Source: Xestospongia bergquistia
Lineage: Eukaryota; Porifera; Demospongiae; Haplosclerida; Petrosiidae
Assembly: GCA_963965975.1 (NCBI GenBank)
Contig: OZ014412.1
Span: forward strand, 10,211,849 to 10,275,848
Direction: 5' to 3'
DNA: 64,000 nt
The notes beneath the pieces were generated by a model. The model worked only from the letters and a program-made list of their open reading frames with translations, had not been told where the DNA came from and did no database searches. Positions 38,901-64,000 of this stretch are shown piece after piece. Every line of letters begins with the position of its first letter. The stretch's first letter is position 1. A program made the translations under genes and the position numbers.

Positions 38901-41900
38901 TAATTGAATATTGTTTAAGTTATTGAATATTGTTCTTACTCAGTGCCAAGATTTTCAATATTAAATGACATATTCAATAAAGGATTAAGTCCAGGACGGG
39001 TACCGTCTATACAATGTCTGAATTCAACCATTAGTTTCTACATTAATATTATAAAATGTAGAAAATAAATTAAACTGTCAAAATTATTGAAAATTATACT
39101 TACTGCACAAGCTACGTATAAAAATTGTTTCAAGAAACCATGCAACAATTTTACAGCTCTACAAATAAGACAAGGAGGTACAGTTCGTTAAGACATACAT
39201 GTTGCTACAGTATGTATTGGACATTATTATTAGAGAACAAGAGCAATATAAAATCTGTAATAATGTTTGTCTTACATTATTTTGACCTTAAAATCATGTT
39301 CATTGTTTTCCTTTTTACCTATAGTGATAGCAATTAATATATATTGTTTGTTAAGTGTTACACATTAAGTAGGAGTATAAAATTGAGAGTATATAGTATA
39401 GTAGTGAGTTTTAATATTAGTACAGTAGATGAGCCTCTATTGCAAATATACTTCTAACAGACAATGTGTGCATAATAATGTAATAATAAAGGCTTAAAAG
39501 ATCAATGGCAAACCAATATGTAAACAATACAAGTACATGTTATTGTTACAATTGAGTTTAGAGCTTCCAGATTTGAGGAACAAGATCTTCAGAGGATTTA
39601 AGAACAAATCAAGTATATGTATACATATATTGAGGTTTGCAACTATTGACCATCTTGAGTCACCACTCATTATTTAGCTCTGATGTTTACTATTGGGTGT
39701 GGCAGATGCATACTATTATATTATATAAGGTCTTTGAAAGAGAAGCTACCAAAAATGCATATTATAGCTCAGGATTTACAACATTTAAGTTTTCAAATTA
39801 CCATACAATGATGTGCTATATGTATATAACTCACTTCCACGTAAAATTCTAACAAGACTAGAAAGTTCAAACTTTGTATTTTCACTGACATCCCAACAAT
39901 AGGCATAAGCAGTAAGACGTTCCATGACTTCTAACATCTGAGCTAACAGTTCATTATCATCATTCTTTTCAGGGTCTAGCACCTTAGATCAAACAAAACA
40001 ACATATAAATCATATATATGTACATGTCTGATTACTCTTTTATATATACTTTGCATATGCAATACCAACATTGCTAGTTTCTTTAACATTTTAGGATAAT
40101 TAATTTAATAACTTTTGTTTATATACTGAGTATGACTAACATTGGATATTAATACATGTGTTGCCATTAATCCATAAATTGAAATTGAAAATTGTTATAA
40201 TGACACTTATAACGTGCATAATATAAAGATGGAATACTTGAGACAGCTTTTTAAATATAACAACATCAGACAATATAAATGAATCAAGTACTCCATAACA
40301 ATACAAATTGATATAATTAAATTGATTGCTGACAAACATTGACTGTCTTCTACATATATTTTACTACAGTGGTTATTAAAGCAGTCAAGCAAAGTCACAC
40401 ATACATACATATAGAACTCAAACAATTCATAACCTTCAATGTAAAAATAGCATTAACATGTAGTTTGAGTTATAGTGGGCTGAAAACATTTCAGAACACA
40501 GTGATATTTCTAAATATATAGTACAGTCAATGGTCTGATATATTTTCAAAATATATAAGTCCTTAACTATAGTTACCTGTGTGTTCTCAACTTTGTTGCC
40601 AATGATAGATATCAGTTCATGAATGTTAGTAGCATCTTCCAAACTATCTACACTATATCTACTGACATTACTAGCTTTTAATGGATCAGTGTTGGTGAGG
40701 TTTTCCCATAACTAAAATAAGAATGAAAAGGATTATTAATATGAAGTCCACAGTCATTAATCACATTAATTTTCACTTTTTAACAGTTTGTTTTCAGTCT
40801 ATTTAAATGCTATAAATATTTGACATGAATTACATTATTTTTGACATTTTACTGAATCAATAGAATAAATGAACTAATAAATTCAAGGTAATATAAATGG
40901 AGCAATCAATTGTTCATGTTAAATAAGTTTTAAACTGTCTTTATTTCTCAGGCTCACTTATGACCAATCCTGTGTTTATGAACTTGACTGAATTAATAAC
41001 TGATTTAGTAATGAGTTTAATTTAAACTTGTATGATGGCTTTAAAATCACAGTATTACAGAGAAAAAAAGTTTGTCAGAATTAGCATTTTAGCTTCTATC
41101 TACCTGACATGCAAAGTTAACTAGGCAAAAAAACAAATAATTCATTATAATACACATGACCTAAAACATATGACTATATACCTTATTAACATGTTAGCAA
41201 GGAACTTACATAGCAGTGCCATAAGTCATCAATACATCTTCCATTTCTATCAATACTAGGCTCAATATAAACTGATTCCACAAGATCTAAATAAGCTGAT
41301 TTTACATCTGGTGGGACTTTAGAGTCTTTAAGAACAATTAATGCTTCATTAAAGATAGGCCAGTCATTTCCTCTATATTTCTTGATTTCATTAATTGAAG
41401 TCATATTTACACCCTAAACAAGAAATAAATATAAATGCAGTAAGTCTAGTTAATAAAATATTTGGAATTTTTGAAGCCCAAAGCCTCACAATAACGAAGA
41501 CAATTTTGCTTGTAGTATTAAATAAACCACAGTAGTTAACTCATGACCATATTAGAAAGTTCTAATCATTTAACAATTATGAGCATAATTAACCACACTA
41601 TGAATACAATTAAATGGTTCTTTATATTTGCTTACTACTGTACAATGTAACTACAAAGTTATGTAAGGCTGTGGGCTTCTGTTAGTATTTGATATAACAT
41701 ATGATTATCTGTTTCTTTCAAATATCAACTTCATAGTTTTAGCATCACGTTTTTACAGCAATGCTATGTGTACCTTACAAACTCTGCTAAATAGTTTTAG
41801 TTGAGCAATAAATGACTGTTTGACATCATCCTGTTGTATAAAGAAACAGGTAGTCAGTTAGCTATATATATGAAGATTCTACACTTACAGTTTGACAAAT

Positions 41901-44900
41901 CACTGATAATCGTCCTTGAACTACTCCTTGTGAAGGTCCTTCAAGTCCTTGGTCCCCTTGTGAAACAAAATAAACTTCATCACCTTTAACTTCAGTTGCA
42001 TAAAATGACTCCTGTGTGTCAATAAATGATTTTTTACTTCAACATACTCATAATTATGTAGTTAAAACAAACCTGTCTTCTCTTAATGATAGTATTAAAA
42101 ACTTGATCTGAAAAAAGAATTTTCAAAATCAATACTCAGATTATTTATAAATTATTGTAGTACTAAGAAGATAACAAACACTTTACCTTGTAGTTCTCTA
42201 TTAGGTAAATCTGCTGTAAAACAGAGGGCACTATATAATTCAAGAACAGCTGGAGTCTATATAGTAACAATAAGGTCATTAATACTTTTCATATATAGAT
42301 GATTTACAAGTTTTCTGTCAAAATCAGGAATTTCTTTTTTAATCTTCAACACTGAATTAGCAATTTCACTAGCAAAGAGATAACAAGACAAAATGAAAAT
42401 TAAGATACAAGTATGAAGAAACAAAGTGACAATTATTACAAAAACAGTCACTTTTACAATGCTTCAAGTGTTGTAATATATAAAAGCCAAATTATTAATG
42501 GTCTTACCTGTCATGATGAATCAATGTACACAGCACGTTCTTAACATGAATATCATCACCTTTGCATAGCTATCATAAAGTACAATTGAGCATAGAATAT
42601 ACATGTACATAATATATTATATACTCTAACTTACTCTTTTAAGAAACAACTCCAAAAATCTATCTTGTGATAAGTACTTTCTTGATTTATCATTTGGTGT
42701 TCTAGCATAGTGTTCAAGAACTGTACATATCTTTTCTTGTAGCTTTAGCTCTCTGTGTACATGTACAATTACATGATATATAGATTATTGTTAAATCTAA
42801 GACTAATACATCACCTAATGCATGAACATTAAATAGTACATTGACTTTGTTAGATAGTACTGTGTTATAACACTTACAGTACTAAGGTATAGTTCACAAA
42901 TGTGTTTAATCCAAATATGTCATGTTATTCTACATTTAGATACAAACTCTATCTGAGTTATTTACATACATGTTGAATCAGAAATATATGATATGTATTA
43001 AAGCACTTATGTTAGGCAAATAATTAAATTAAATAATAATAGCAACATGTATATACTATACCATGCTATTCTATGACCTAGACTCTATCTAGATATAGTT
43101 AATTACATTATTGTTAAAAAAGATATATAAAATTGTTATGTGAGTTTTACACATGAATATGATATTCAATAGTTCTATATGTGGTGATTGTATAAAGCAC
43201 TAAATAGGTACAATATATGCACAGGTTATATTCACTGAATGAATTTTGTAAACTTACAGATTTATAATAATAAAAAATATATATGGACTTATGACATACT
43301 AACACTAGTTGTATGCAAGTAGTTACAAGAAAATACCATCAAATATATTACTTATTACAATACTTGTGAAAGCTTAAGCCATACACAAAACCAAGCTAAC
43401 CAAACTATAATGATTGCTATTAGTTGAAGTCATTAGTCTAGACATCTAATGAAGCTAATTAATTACAAGTATGAGGAAATGATAATTCTGCACATTGAAT
43501 GATTCCCATTTACCAATCCTAATCACCACATAGAAAAGGAAAACTAATGAGTAATAGGATACTTAAATAATAACTTGATGTGTTTAAATGACTCAACATT
43601 ATTAGCTGTTTATGGAACATATAATCAAACAATAGTGGTGAGAAGCTTTAGTAAGAAAATCTTGTCATTAGACTTACTGTGTATTTTCAAATATTTCAAT
43701 AAGTATATCTACAACCTAAACAAGAGACATCAATATTAATAGATAGTATAATTAACAACATCAACATTACTGAACCGTGTAACAATAACAACTTACATGA
43801 TATATTCTTAACATTTTTGAGCTAGTTGTGATGTCCTTGTCAATCCACTTTACTAATTCATCTAAGATTTTATTGAGTTCATCAGATTTGTATGATGAGT
43901 CCCTCTGTATAGACTACAGTCATCAATATGATTATTATTAAATGTTAATATAATATGTATACTCACTTTGTTATATTCTTGTAGTACATTAGATATACTA
44001 GCCACAAAGTACAGGTTATGGACATGATTTGGAGTTACCTAAAAATAGCATAAATAAATAACGTTAAACTAAAATCACATTGTAATATAGAATTGTGTGC
44101 ATAAAGGGTTAATATATAATTATATTTACTTCTTCAATTCTGAAATTGTCAGCTGTCTCTTTTTCTTTTAGAGAAAGCTACAGGAAAAGTATTATTTTTA
44201 CTTACAACAGACATAAGATAGATGTAATTGTAATCATTGCTATTTTTAATTCAAATAAGAGTTGGCCTGTTTTCCATTTGTCTGATTCCTCTACCTCTTC
44301 ATTTACACGTATTTCAAAATCCATCCACCCATCCATCAGTGCATCTCATCCATTCACCTACCCATCCATCCATGTATCTGTCCATAGCATAAAATACGTT
44401 CACAGAATACATAAACGTTTGTAATATGTACTCACATTAAATAACTTCTGACCAATTTGTCGTTTTTTGCTAACTACCTTTGGCAATATGTGATCACCTA
44501 AACCAGTATAAAATAATATTTCAATACCACTAATACTACTGTTAATATAACAAGTGATACAACTAATACTACTGTTAATATAATAAGTGATACAACTAAT
44601 ACTACTGTTAATATAATAAGTGATACAACTAATACTACTGTTAATATAATAAGTGATACAACTAATACTACTGTTAATATAACAAGTGATACAACTAATG
44701 CTACTGTTAATATAACAAGTGATACAACTAATGCTACTGTTAATATAACAAGTGATACAACTAATGCTACTGTTAATATAACAAGTGATACAACTAATAC
44801 TACTGTTAATATAACAAGTGATACAACTAATGCTACTGTTAATATAACAAGTGATACAACTAATGCTACTGTTAATATAACAAGTGATACAACTAATGCT

Positions 44901-47604
44901 ACTGTTAATATAACAAGTGATACAACTAATACTACTGTTAATATAACAAGTGATACAACTAATGCTACTGTTAATATAACAAGTGATGCAACTAATACTA
45001 CTGTTAATATAACAAGTGATACAACTAATGCTACTGTTAATATAACAAGTGATGCAACTAATACTACTGTTAATATAATAAGTGATACAACTAATGCTAC
45101 TATTAATATAATAAGTAACACATGTAATGTTACTTTGAATTGACAAGAGCACATCATGCACACTGTTATCATTGACGTAATAATCATTAGCTTAATACAT
45201 TGTACAACTTACAATACATGTGCTATATATAATTGTTTTTATGCTGCCATTCATATTTTGTATTTGCTTTGGATGTTTATATCATCAACTGCACATTTTG
45301 AAATTTAGTGTAATTGTACATCTACTTTTACCTTGAGTTGATAAGAACAAGTCAGGCTTACTGTCACCATTGCCAGAATCAATGTCATTAGTAAACCATT
45401 GCAATTTCATTAGACTCCCCCTCAAAACTTCAGAGTCATTACCCTATAATTTTAAAATAGACTTAAAACCACAATACATGTACTAATTTTAAATATACCT
45501 CATTTCTTGAAATCATGACAAACATAGAACCACAAGACTTTTCTAATATTAGCTATGTATGTTGATAATGAAGTCCATTTGTCATAATAAATTACCTTAT
45601 ATTTTCTTTCAACAGTTGATGGTTCTAGTGATATAGACTGTTCTGATATCTGCACTTTCAAGTACTTTTGTGTAGGGACATGTTTTATGTAATACTTCTC
45701 TTTAAAGTGAATTGGACCACCTACAAATTAATTAAGTATAATAATAATTAAAATAATAATTTCTAGTTAACCATCAAAATGTTCTGAATCAACGTTCTCT
45801 AGTTGCCACCAACAATCTCCAGAGACAGGTGGAAGTCTCTTCATTCCATGAAGACTCCATTTCTTTCTCACAGTAACTATTATTAAAATAAAATAACATA
45901 ATATAACAATAATGTAAAGAAATATCTTTACCAGTATCTGCTGCCTTTCCAGTTAAAAATCCATCCACTTTAATATTTCGAAAGCGAATCACACTTCCTC
46001 CCTATAAACATTTATTATTATATGTAAATACACTAGTCTTATGTGTTAAACTTACTCTAATTGCTTCACTTGATTTGAATGAACTTGTATTAGTGTGTAC
46101 TTCAATGACAAAAGACGAATTGGCAACTGCTATTTTCAAGTCATTTCTAATAAATAATAAAAAAGAGAATTTACATGTTAGGACAGATTGACAAACTGTT
46201 ATGTCTACACTGAGAAGGTTCATATTTACTGACAACAGTCTTTAAACTACAACAACTCACTTTTGAGGGTCATCACTTTTACAACTAAGAATATGATAGC
46301 CTTTCCTTGTCATCGATTCCAAAATAACTTCATCACCAGGACATACCTAATAGTCAATATATATAAATACATATTATACATTGTATAAGAAATTATTAGA
46401 GGCCTTTATAGGAACAGTGTAATAAAAATTGTCATAACATTGTTTATGAAGGTATGAACATATGTGTTTAGGTAATCATAGCAATGCCTATCTAGGAATG
46501 GAACAGCTTGTCTATAAAAATGTATTTATAGATTACAAAAAAAACATTTAATATCTCATCAGAACTTTCCATATCCATAGTCTATCTTTCTATAACAATA
46601 CTTTAACAATGACCAAGTATACTACTAAAAAGTTACTAAATAACATTATCCATCTTACAGTTACTCTGTTTTTTAGAAAATGTTTTTATTTACTTCCAGT
46701 TCAATACATTAATTTACAACTAAGCCACGCAATTACAAATGCTTAATAAGATTCAAGATAATGTTAGTGATTAGATAACCAAGACCAATTAATACACTAC
46801 TTAAGTATAGATTTGAGGCATTTGTTTAAATTTGCAAGTAATAACTACATGTAAGAACAAAACTGGCTAATCTTATAATCAATCATCACACTAAATGCCT
46901 TTTGGTTTGAATTGATTATTAAACATAGCTTTACCATAATACTGTTTGCTAAATATTTAATTTTGATGACCACTCACATGTGGTTCTATGATATATAGTA
47001 TTCATGACGATTGGCACTTTTAAAGCATCCTTTTGATAACCATCCATATAAATATATGTGTATAATTTTTCCATAAAGAATCAATCTGTTTGCAATATCG
47101 ATACAATACAATGTACATAACACATATAACAACAACTATAGCAGCTAAAAAATTTTTAGGAGTGTCTACATTCAAGGAGGCACTTGTATTAAAAATAATA
47201 TAAACAAAACATTCCATTTGGAATTATTTCATTATTCTATTTGTAAATCAACAAAATCATACTAGACGATTCAGAGGTTGGTATATACATAATTATTCAT
47301 TAACTTTAATAACTGAGAGAATTAACATTGTATTATTTGTTTATGAATCAGCCATCATGACTATCATTGTTAAGATAGTAGAATACATATTTTTAAACAA
47401 AAGGAATATTCTAAAAGGCTTACAGTGTCTCCTCTCTTCTTTAGGATAGAAATGTCTCCTTTAGCTTGTCTAGTGTGAGTCGGCAAAATTTTAAAGTCAC
47501 AGGGATCATTTATAGTTATAATGCCATTTTTAGCATCTCTTTTCCTAACATCTTTTTTCTTAACAAGAATCTATAGAGAACAAAATCAAATATTTAGTTT
47601 GTAT

Positions 47605-47655
<51 letters not shown>

Positions 47656-48641
47656 TATATAAAAATATAATCTATATAAATGACACAACATAGATATATA
47701 CTAGATTATCACTGTTGTTATCTACAGACAGGAACATGTTTGAAGCAACATGACGTAGCTAAAAAATAAAAATGAAAACCAATTATAACACCATGTTGGT
47801 GTGTGTACACACTACCTTGATTTTTCGACCATATAAAGCATGGGTGAAAATGTCACGCCTATCACCAATGAATGGTTCTTCCTAAAATGAGAAGATATGC
47901 CTTCATCCTTTTATATTCTCTCACCTTTGGCAACATTATTGGTGACGAAAGACTAAAACAAGTGGATTAATTAATTATATTTGAACATGCTTCATATTTA
48001 CCTGCTTATAAATGTATGCCATGGCTCAGAGAGGATTTGAAAGGCAGCAACTAAATTGTACATTGAATATACCAATTAAGTTTGAATAATTGATAACTTA
48101 CAATGAACATTACGAAATATTTGGTCACTTGGTTCATCACTTTGAGTCTGATATTGTTTAGGATTAGGATGTAATCTCACTTTACCTTCAGAAGGACTAC
48201 AGAAAGATAAATCATAATGTACAAACTTGTAGCTAAGTAATCTACTTTGTACTTCTAATGACTACAAATTGTAGACTGGAGTTTAATTGAAAGAGATACA
48301 TAAACAACTATAATTAGGAAAAAGTTATTGTTTGTGCAGTGTCTGTCTAAAACTTTGTCATCTCTTACAAAATAACATGTATGATAAAAAAGATCAAATG
48401 TTTAATTTAGTTGGGATGTCATGAGAAAATGTACATGTTCTGGCTAAAACATTGGTCAGTTGTTGTCTAATTTTTGACTATGAACAACAGGTATGTACTA
48501 GCTTACAATTTGATTTATTATTTACATTTATAGTACCTGTATATCTACAAACCTGATAGCTACTGAAAACACATAGTCTTCTGTCTCAGAACATTTTAAG
48601 AGCACAGTATCACCTTCACATATGGAAAATGGTTGAGCCAT
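27547..48641 (-). CDS. Copy B: inositol 1,4,5-trisphosphate receptor-like channel
   Basis: Over 60 small exons on the minus strand read in family order. The start is an ATG at 48639-48641 followed by MAQPFSICEGDTVLLKC, which lines up with the beginning of IP3 receptors. MIR-type beta-trefoil exons follow, then a long armadillo-like region, six hydrophobic helices and a C-terminal coil ending at the TAG at 27547-27549. Diagnostic matches to the IP3R family: SKKRQIGQK after the MIR region, LIFVFKHFS in the modulatory region, LLATCAEGRGRFAE, and CFVCGI followed by SFEDHYHDDHNMYNYMYF. These resemble IP3 receptors (SFEEH, EHNMWHYLYF) more than ryanodine receptors, and no SPRY exons were seen. The family's role is an intracellular calcium-release channel of the endoplasmic reticulum, a tetramer opened by IP3 and Ca2+. 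The canonical filter GGGVGD is replaced, so permeation may differ. No stop or frameshift was found in the exons read. Confidence 0.85.
30308..44038 (-). other. Copy B armadillo-like (RIH, RIH-associated) modulatory exons
   Basis: Phase-checked exons include 43967-44038, 43797-43913, 43678-43715, 42635-42752, 42508-42569, 42308-42368, 42187-42256, 42073-42107, 41889-42011, 41774-41830, 41210-41412, 40577-40711, 39835-39982, 39104-39156, 38940-39037, 38530-38704 and 38229-38454. About 25 further exons, borders approximate, include about 37746-37886, 37051-37194, 36846-36995, 36662-36792, 35870-35984, 35693-35817, 35454-35634, 34653-34826, 32471-32664, 31910-32031, 31763-31858, 31013-31174 and 30310-30456. 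They are helical and lack membrane segments. Near the 3' end, LIEMCGGNHKNQTVAINSQ and KALELLEILLEETCSDQNA parallel the IP3R stretches LTEYCQGPCHENQ and KLLLAIMESRHDSENA, the RIH-associated region that couples ligand binding to the pore. Confidence 0.72.
44529..45113. repeat. 33-bp minisatellite, about 18 units, inside a copy B intron
   Basis: Units of ataacaagtgatacaactaa followed by tactactgttaat repeat with single-base variants (tac/tgc, aca/ata, gat/gat-gca). The array fills most of the intron between exons 45332-45443 and 44436-44497 in the MIR region. Because the unit is a multiple of three and free of stops in several frames, it produces long open frames on the minus strand that are not genes. 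Confidence 0.92.
47609..47652. repeat. AT microsatellite in a copy B intron
   Basis: About 22 ta units between exons 47702-47758 and 47424-47570. Confidence 0.9.
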
Positions 48642-49620
48642 TCCTTCTATAAACATGAAAGATTCAGATTAAAGCAATAGCAAGATATCTATTAATAAAA
48701 TATCATACTTATTATACAAAAATGTCATATTCATAAAGTATTCACTGAAAAAAATTGGTTGTTTTGACTGATTTGTAGACACTTGGATTACATGAATCCA
48801 ATAAATACACACTGTTTTGATTGTTAATTACTCTGGTTTACTTTATGTACTTTAACAAATGAAAATATTAAAAAAGCCATGTATATAATATGTCTTCCAT
48901 ATTGACAGCACTAGGACTAGCATACATAAATTAACAAACAACAGAATCTCCATTGCTTTGACAATTAACTAAATATACATACACACTGTTAATCAGTATA
49001 TTAGCAATAACAATAGCGTAACCATTACTACTTTCCAACACTCATCTTGTATTGTATACAATAATTATATATAAATTAAAATGGATTGGTTAGATCATCC
49101 TTTATAGTGAATACATTTATGTATAACAAACAGGTTGGAGGTTAAATCACATTGTAATCATGTACATATATGTACTAGTGGATATAAAGTAATTTGTGTA
49201 GTGTACAAATTGGAGTTGTTAAAAGTCCATCAGTTTAGTAAATCCTACAGTTTACAAAATATGACTGTTTTTAAAGTGCTACAATAATTAAATTACTGTA
49301 ACTTCGCTGCCACAGTAAGTTTAATGACTTACATAATCTCGAGCAGACGGTTTTAGTAAAGAACAAACGGTCTCGCCCTCTATTACGCTCTGTTGAAGTT
49401 ACCAGCACATTCACCAGCAACAAGATGCAGTGCCTTATTAAATACTTGTGGTTTCAATAGTTTTGTCACGTGTTTTGCTATACTAACAAGAAAAGAGGAA
49501 ACGAGGTCAGTCAAGAACCTGTTATCAGATCAGGTTAATCGGAGAACAGTCGAGAAAAATCTATTAACAACTGCGGCAGAGCACTGAGAGATTTATGGGT
49601 AGAGCCTTAAGTTGCTGCTG
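48642..49620 (-). promoter_or_regulatory. 5' flank and likely promoter region of copy B
   Basis: No coding exon was recognised upstream of the proposed start codon. The stretch 49300-49590 is less AT-rich than its surroundings, contains several CpG dinucleotides and a CACGTG hexamer at 49467-49472, and could hold the transcription start. The 64-codon + strand frame at 49393-49587 shows no family resemblance and is not called. Confidence 0.35.
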
Positions 49621-49715
49621 TCTACTATTGTCAGGAACAATGTATCTGCTGTCAAAGGGCAATAAGTTTCTACTATTCTGTGAAAAAATCACCACTTGTG
49701 AACAGTGCTTGCATT

Positions 49716-49763
49716 GATTATGGGTAGTAGTAGTCATCCAGGTGACTACTACTACCCATAATC
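49716..49763. repeat. Perfect 21-bp inverted repeat with a 6-base loop
   Basis: The left arm, starting gattatgggtagtag at 49716, and the right arm, ending cccataatc at 49763, pair perfectly over 21 bp around tccagg. It lies in the spacer between copy C (ends 50303) and copy B (starts 48641). It may be a foldback element end, a structured RNA or a protein-binding palindrome. Confidence 0.9.
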
Positions 49764-50302
49764 TTGGCCTTATAATTAAGATATTTGTAAAGGTTCTGGA
49801 AGTGAACTGCTCCAAAAGAATCTATGAAAGATTCTACAACAAGGACAATTAACTATAGAGAAGCATCCTTCAGATCTATCTTGCACTAACATTATTAGTA
49901 ACAATCCCAGTAGTCCCAACCAGTGTGATACCACATACATCAACTCTGATCCAACCTACATCAATACATCTGCAATTAGCATAATATTGTGATCTAATAA
50001 TGACTCTAAGTATTCACATTGTTGTGATAGCTTTGCACTTAATGTTACCTCTCTTTTTTGGCTCTATGTTGAAAAATTCATGATCAATTATTCAATTCTC
50101 TTTATTCTTGCCTCACAATTTTATAAAAACCTCATATCACACAAAGCAATTAAAATTAATTATGTAAAAAGTAGCAAAGTTTGTATGCTCAAAGTTTGTG
50201 TATTAACATTACTATATAGTAAAAGTTCATATCATACTAAGCAACTCAAACTAATTACATAAAAAGCAGCAAAGTTTGTATGCTAACACTAGAAAAATAT
50301 AG

Positions 50303-62910
<12,608 letters not shown>

Positions 62911-63299
62911 CTAAAGTAAGAATGAAAAGGATTTCTAATATAAAGTCCATGACTGTCTGTAACAGACTGTTTTAGTCTACGTTTGTAGACGAGAAACAGG
63001 AAATACATGAAACAAATTACATTATATTTGACACTTTTAGTAGAATAGTGACTTATTAAAGCAAAAATAATAAATTGATTTTGATACTAACTTATACAAT
63101 TGGAGCATTCTGATATTGGTTACTTAAAGTTTATAAACTAAATATTAATCTGTCTTTATTTCCCAGGGTAACATCATATGAGCTCGGCCATGTTTGTGAA
63201 CCTGCCTAGGACTGAAATAATAACTAATTTGGTAATGTATTTATTGCATATTTGTATGATGACATCTCTTTAATTGCTAAATAATAATTATTGTGACAA

Positions 63300-63900
63300 A
63301 AGCTTCTCAGAGTTAACATTACAGTTACAATCAGATTCTGGGGTGTGATAAAGTCAATTTGGGACTCCACTTATTTTTTGTTGCTCTATAGATGTTCTTG
63401 TGCTCATATTTCCAAAGTTGTTGATAGTAATTTTGTCATCATGTTCATGCATTTAATAATTATCATGACAGTACAAATTATAAAATAGACTGAACAAGTA
63501 AATCTTTCATTGAAATCATTCTGTTGCTAGCTCACTAGTTACTTGAATATCGTTGCTGTAGTCTAAAATAGTCAAACACCACAACAAACGGGATCTAAAC
63601 AATCTATTAACTCATGAAAGTCCATATTGTATCTACTTAACCACCTGGACTTATATAGAGATATGTACTACCTGCCAGCTAGTTCATAGATTGACTGAAC
63701 AAGCTAAGTCTTTCATTGATATGATTCTATTACTAGCTTAATAGTTAGCATTATGCTGTTGCTAGTTAGACACATCAGCCAATGGCATCCACACAATTTA
63801 TTAACCCATAAATGCTTATGTTTCATATCTGCATTAGACTACTTTGGGTTAATAAATTGTATAGGTGCCTGGATTTGGCTTCTAATTTATATATGATATT
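63300..63900. repeat. Repeat insertion where the next upstream copy C exon is expected
   Basis: About 63480-63570 recurs diverged at about 63690-63760; both share ctttcattga and a ttgctagct-type word. A 16-bp perfect inverted repeat pairs 63793-63808 (acaatttattaaccca) with 63845-63860. No channel exon was found between 62911 and the window end, although copy B has its next exon only about 500 bp upstream. Confidence 0.6.
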
Positions 63901-64000
63901 AGTTTGAAGTCTCCCAGTGTTATCTGATATGTATGCAGTTTTAATTCACATTGAATTGTCAGTAAAAACCTATAAGGATATCATATACTTGTAGTAAACA

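Larger units (their letters stand above)
44130..48641 (-). other. Copy B N-terminal MIR / beta-trefoil exons
   Basis: Exons read with matching phase: 48553-48641, 48102-48196, 48002-48050, 47925-47952, 47816-47881, 47702-47758, 47424-47570, 46261-46346, 46056-46146, 45932-46001, 45772-45876, 45596-45720, 45332-45443, 44436-44497 and 44130-44177. MIR-like repeats include RHVASNMFLSVDNN, FRNIKVDGFLTGK and YIKHVPTQKYLKVQ. In IP3 receptors this part forms the suppressor and IP3-binding beta domain. The RTTGR loop that contacts IP3 in vertebrate receptors aligns with a stretch near KKWSLHGMKRL and is not conserved. Confidence 0.78.

Noticed and set aside
44400..45187. Two long overlapping minus-strand open frames (253 and 229 codons) rich in short repeats
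   Set aside because: They are produced by the stop-free 33-bp minisatellite; the real exon there is only 44436-44497.
27547..48641. Calling copy B a ryanodine receptor
   Set aside because: The C-terminal block (SFEDHYHDDHNMYNYMYF) and the overall size fit IP3 receptors, and no SPRY or RyR-repeat exons were seen.
49393..49587. 64-codon plus-strand frame between copies B and C
   Set aside because: No homology signal; it more likely reflects the less AT-rich 5' flank of copy B.

Overview
The window looks like nuclear DNA of an early-branching animal. It is AT-rich, with genes split into many small exons (about 30-250 bp) by short introns, and it holds an inositol-trisphosphate-receptor (IP3R) family cluster. 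This style, together with an animal Ty1/copia relic, fits a demosponge such as Amphimedon; the organism is an inference and was not checked against any database.

Layout. (1) 0.2-3.3 kb: a decayed Ty1/copia retrotransposon pol on the + strand, followed by 1.7 kb of repeat-rich DNA. (2) 5.1-6.0 kb, minus strand: a small gene of unknown function, placed head to head with (3) 6.15-10.86 kb, plus strand: a complete 24-exon gene whose conceptual product (about 1,028 residues) ends in a von Willebrand A domain with a full MIDAS followed by a ubiquitin-conjugating E2 domain with its catalytic cysteine. Its N-terminal half looks like a SAM-like helical unit, two ubiquitin-like folds and a degenerate RING/U-box-like motif. 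This is the most novel object in the window. (4) 10.9-27.5 kb: gene-poor DNA made of amplified interspersed repeats, inverted-repeat elements and segmental duplications. It includes copy A, a broken 3' fragment of an IP3R-like gene (17.9-20.8 kb, minus strand) with two nonsense codons. (5) 27.5-48.6 kb, minus strand: copy B, an apparently complete IP3R-like channel gene of over 60 exons. (6) 50.3-62.9 kb and beyond, minus strand: copy C, a second IP3R-like gene whose 5' part is not in the window.

The three IP3R-like copies lie in tandem on one strand. A and B are near-identical even in introns, so A is a recent partial segmental duplication of the 3' end of B with its downstream flank. B and C are diverged in most introns but near-identical, introns included, around 34.6-37.9 and 57.9-60.5 kb, which suggests gene conversion. 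Both B and C keep the family's MIR (B only in this window), armadillo-like, six-helix channel and C-terminal Cys-Cys/His-His parts, but neither shows the canonical GGGVGD selectivity filter. The usual IP3-contact motif RTTGR is also not apparent in B. They may therefore be a divergent channel subfamily with altered permeation and ligand control.

Exon boundaries were read by eye from GT-AG signals and frame continuity. Those of the VWA-E2 gene were checked for phase along its whole length; those of the channel genes were checked over the 5' half and the pore of B, and are approximate elsewhere.
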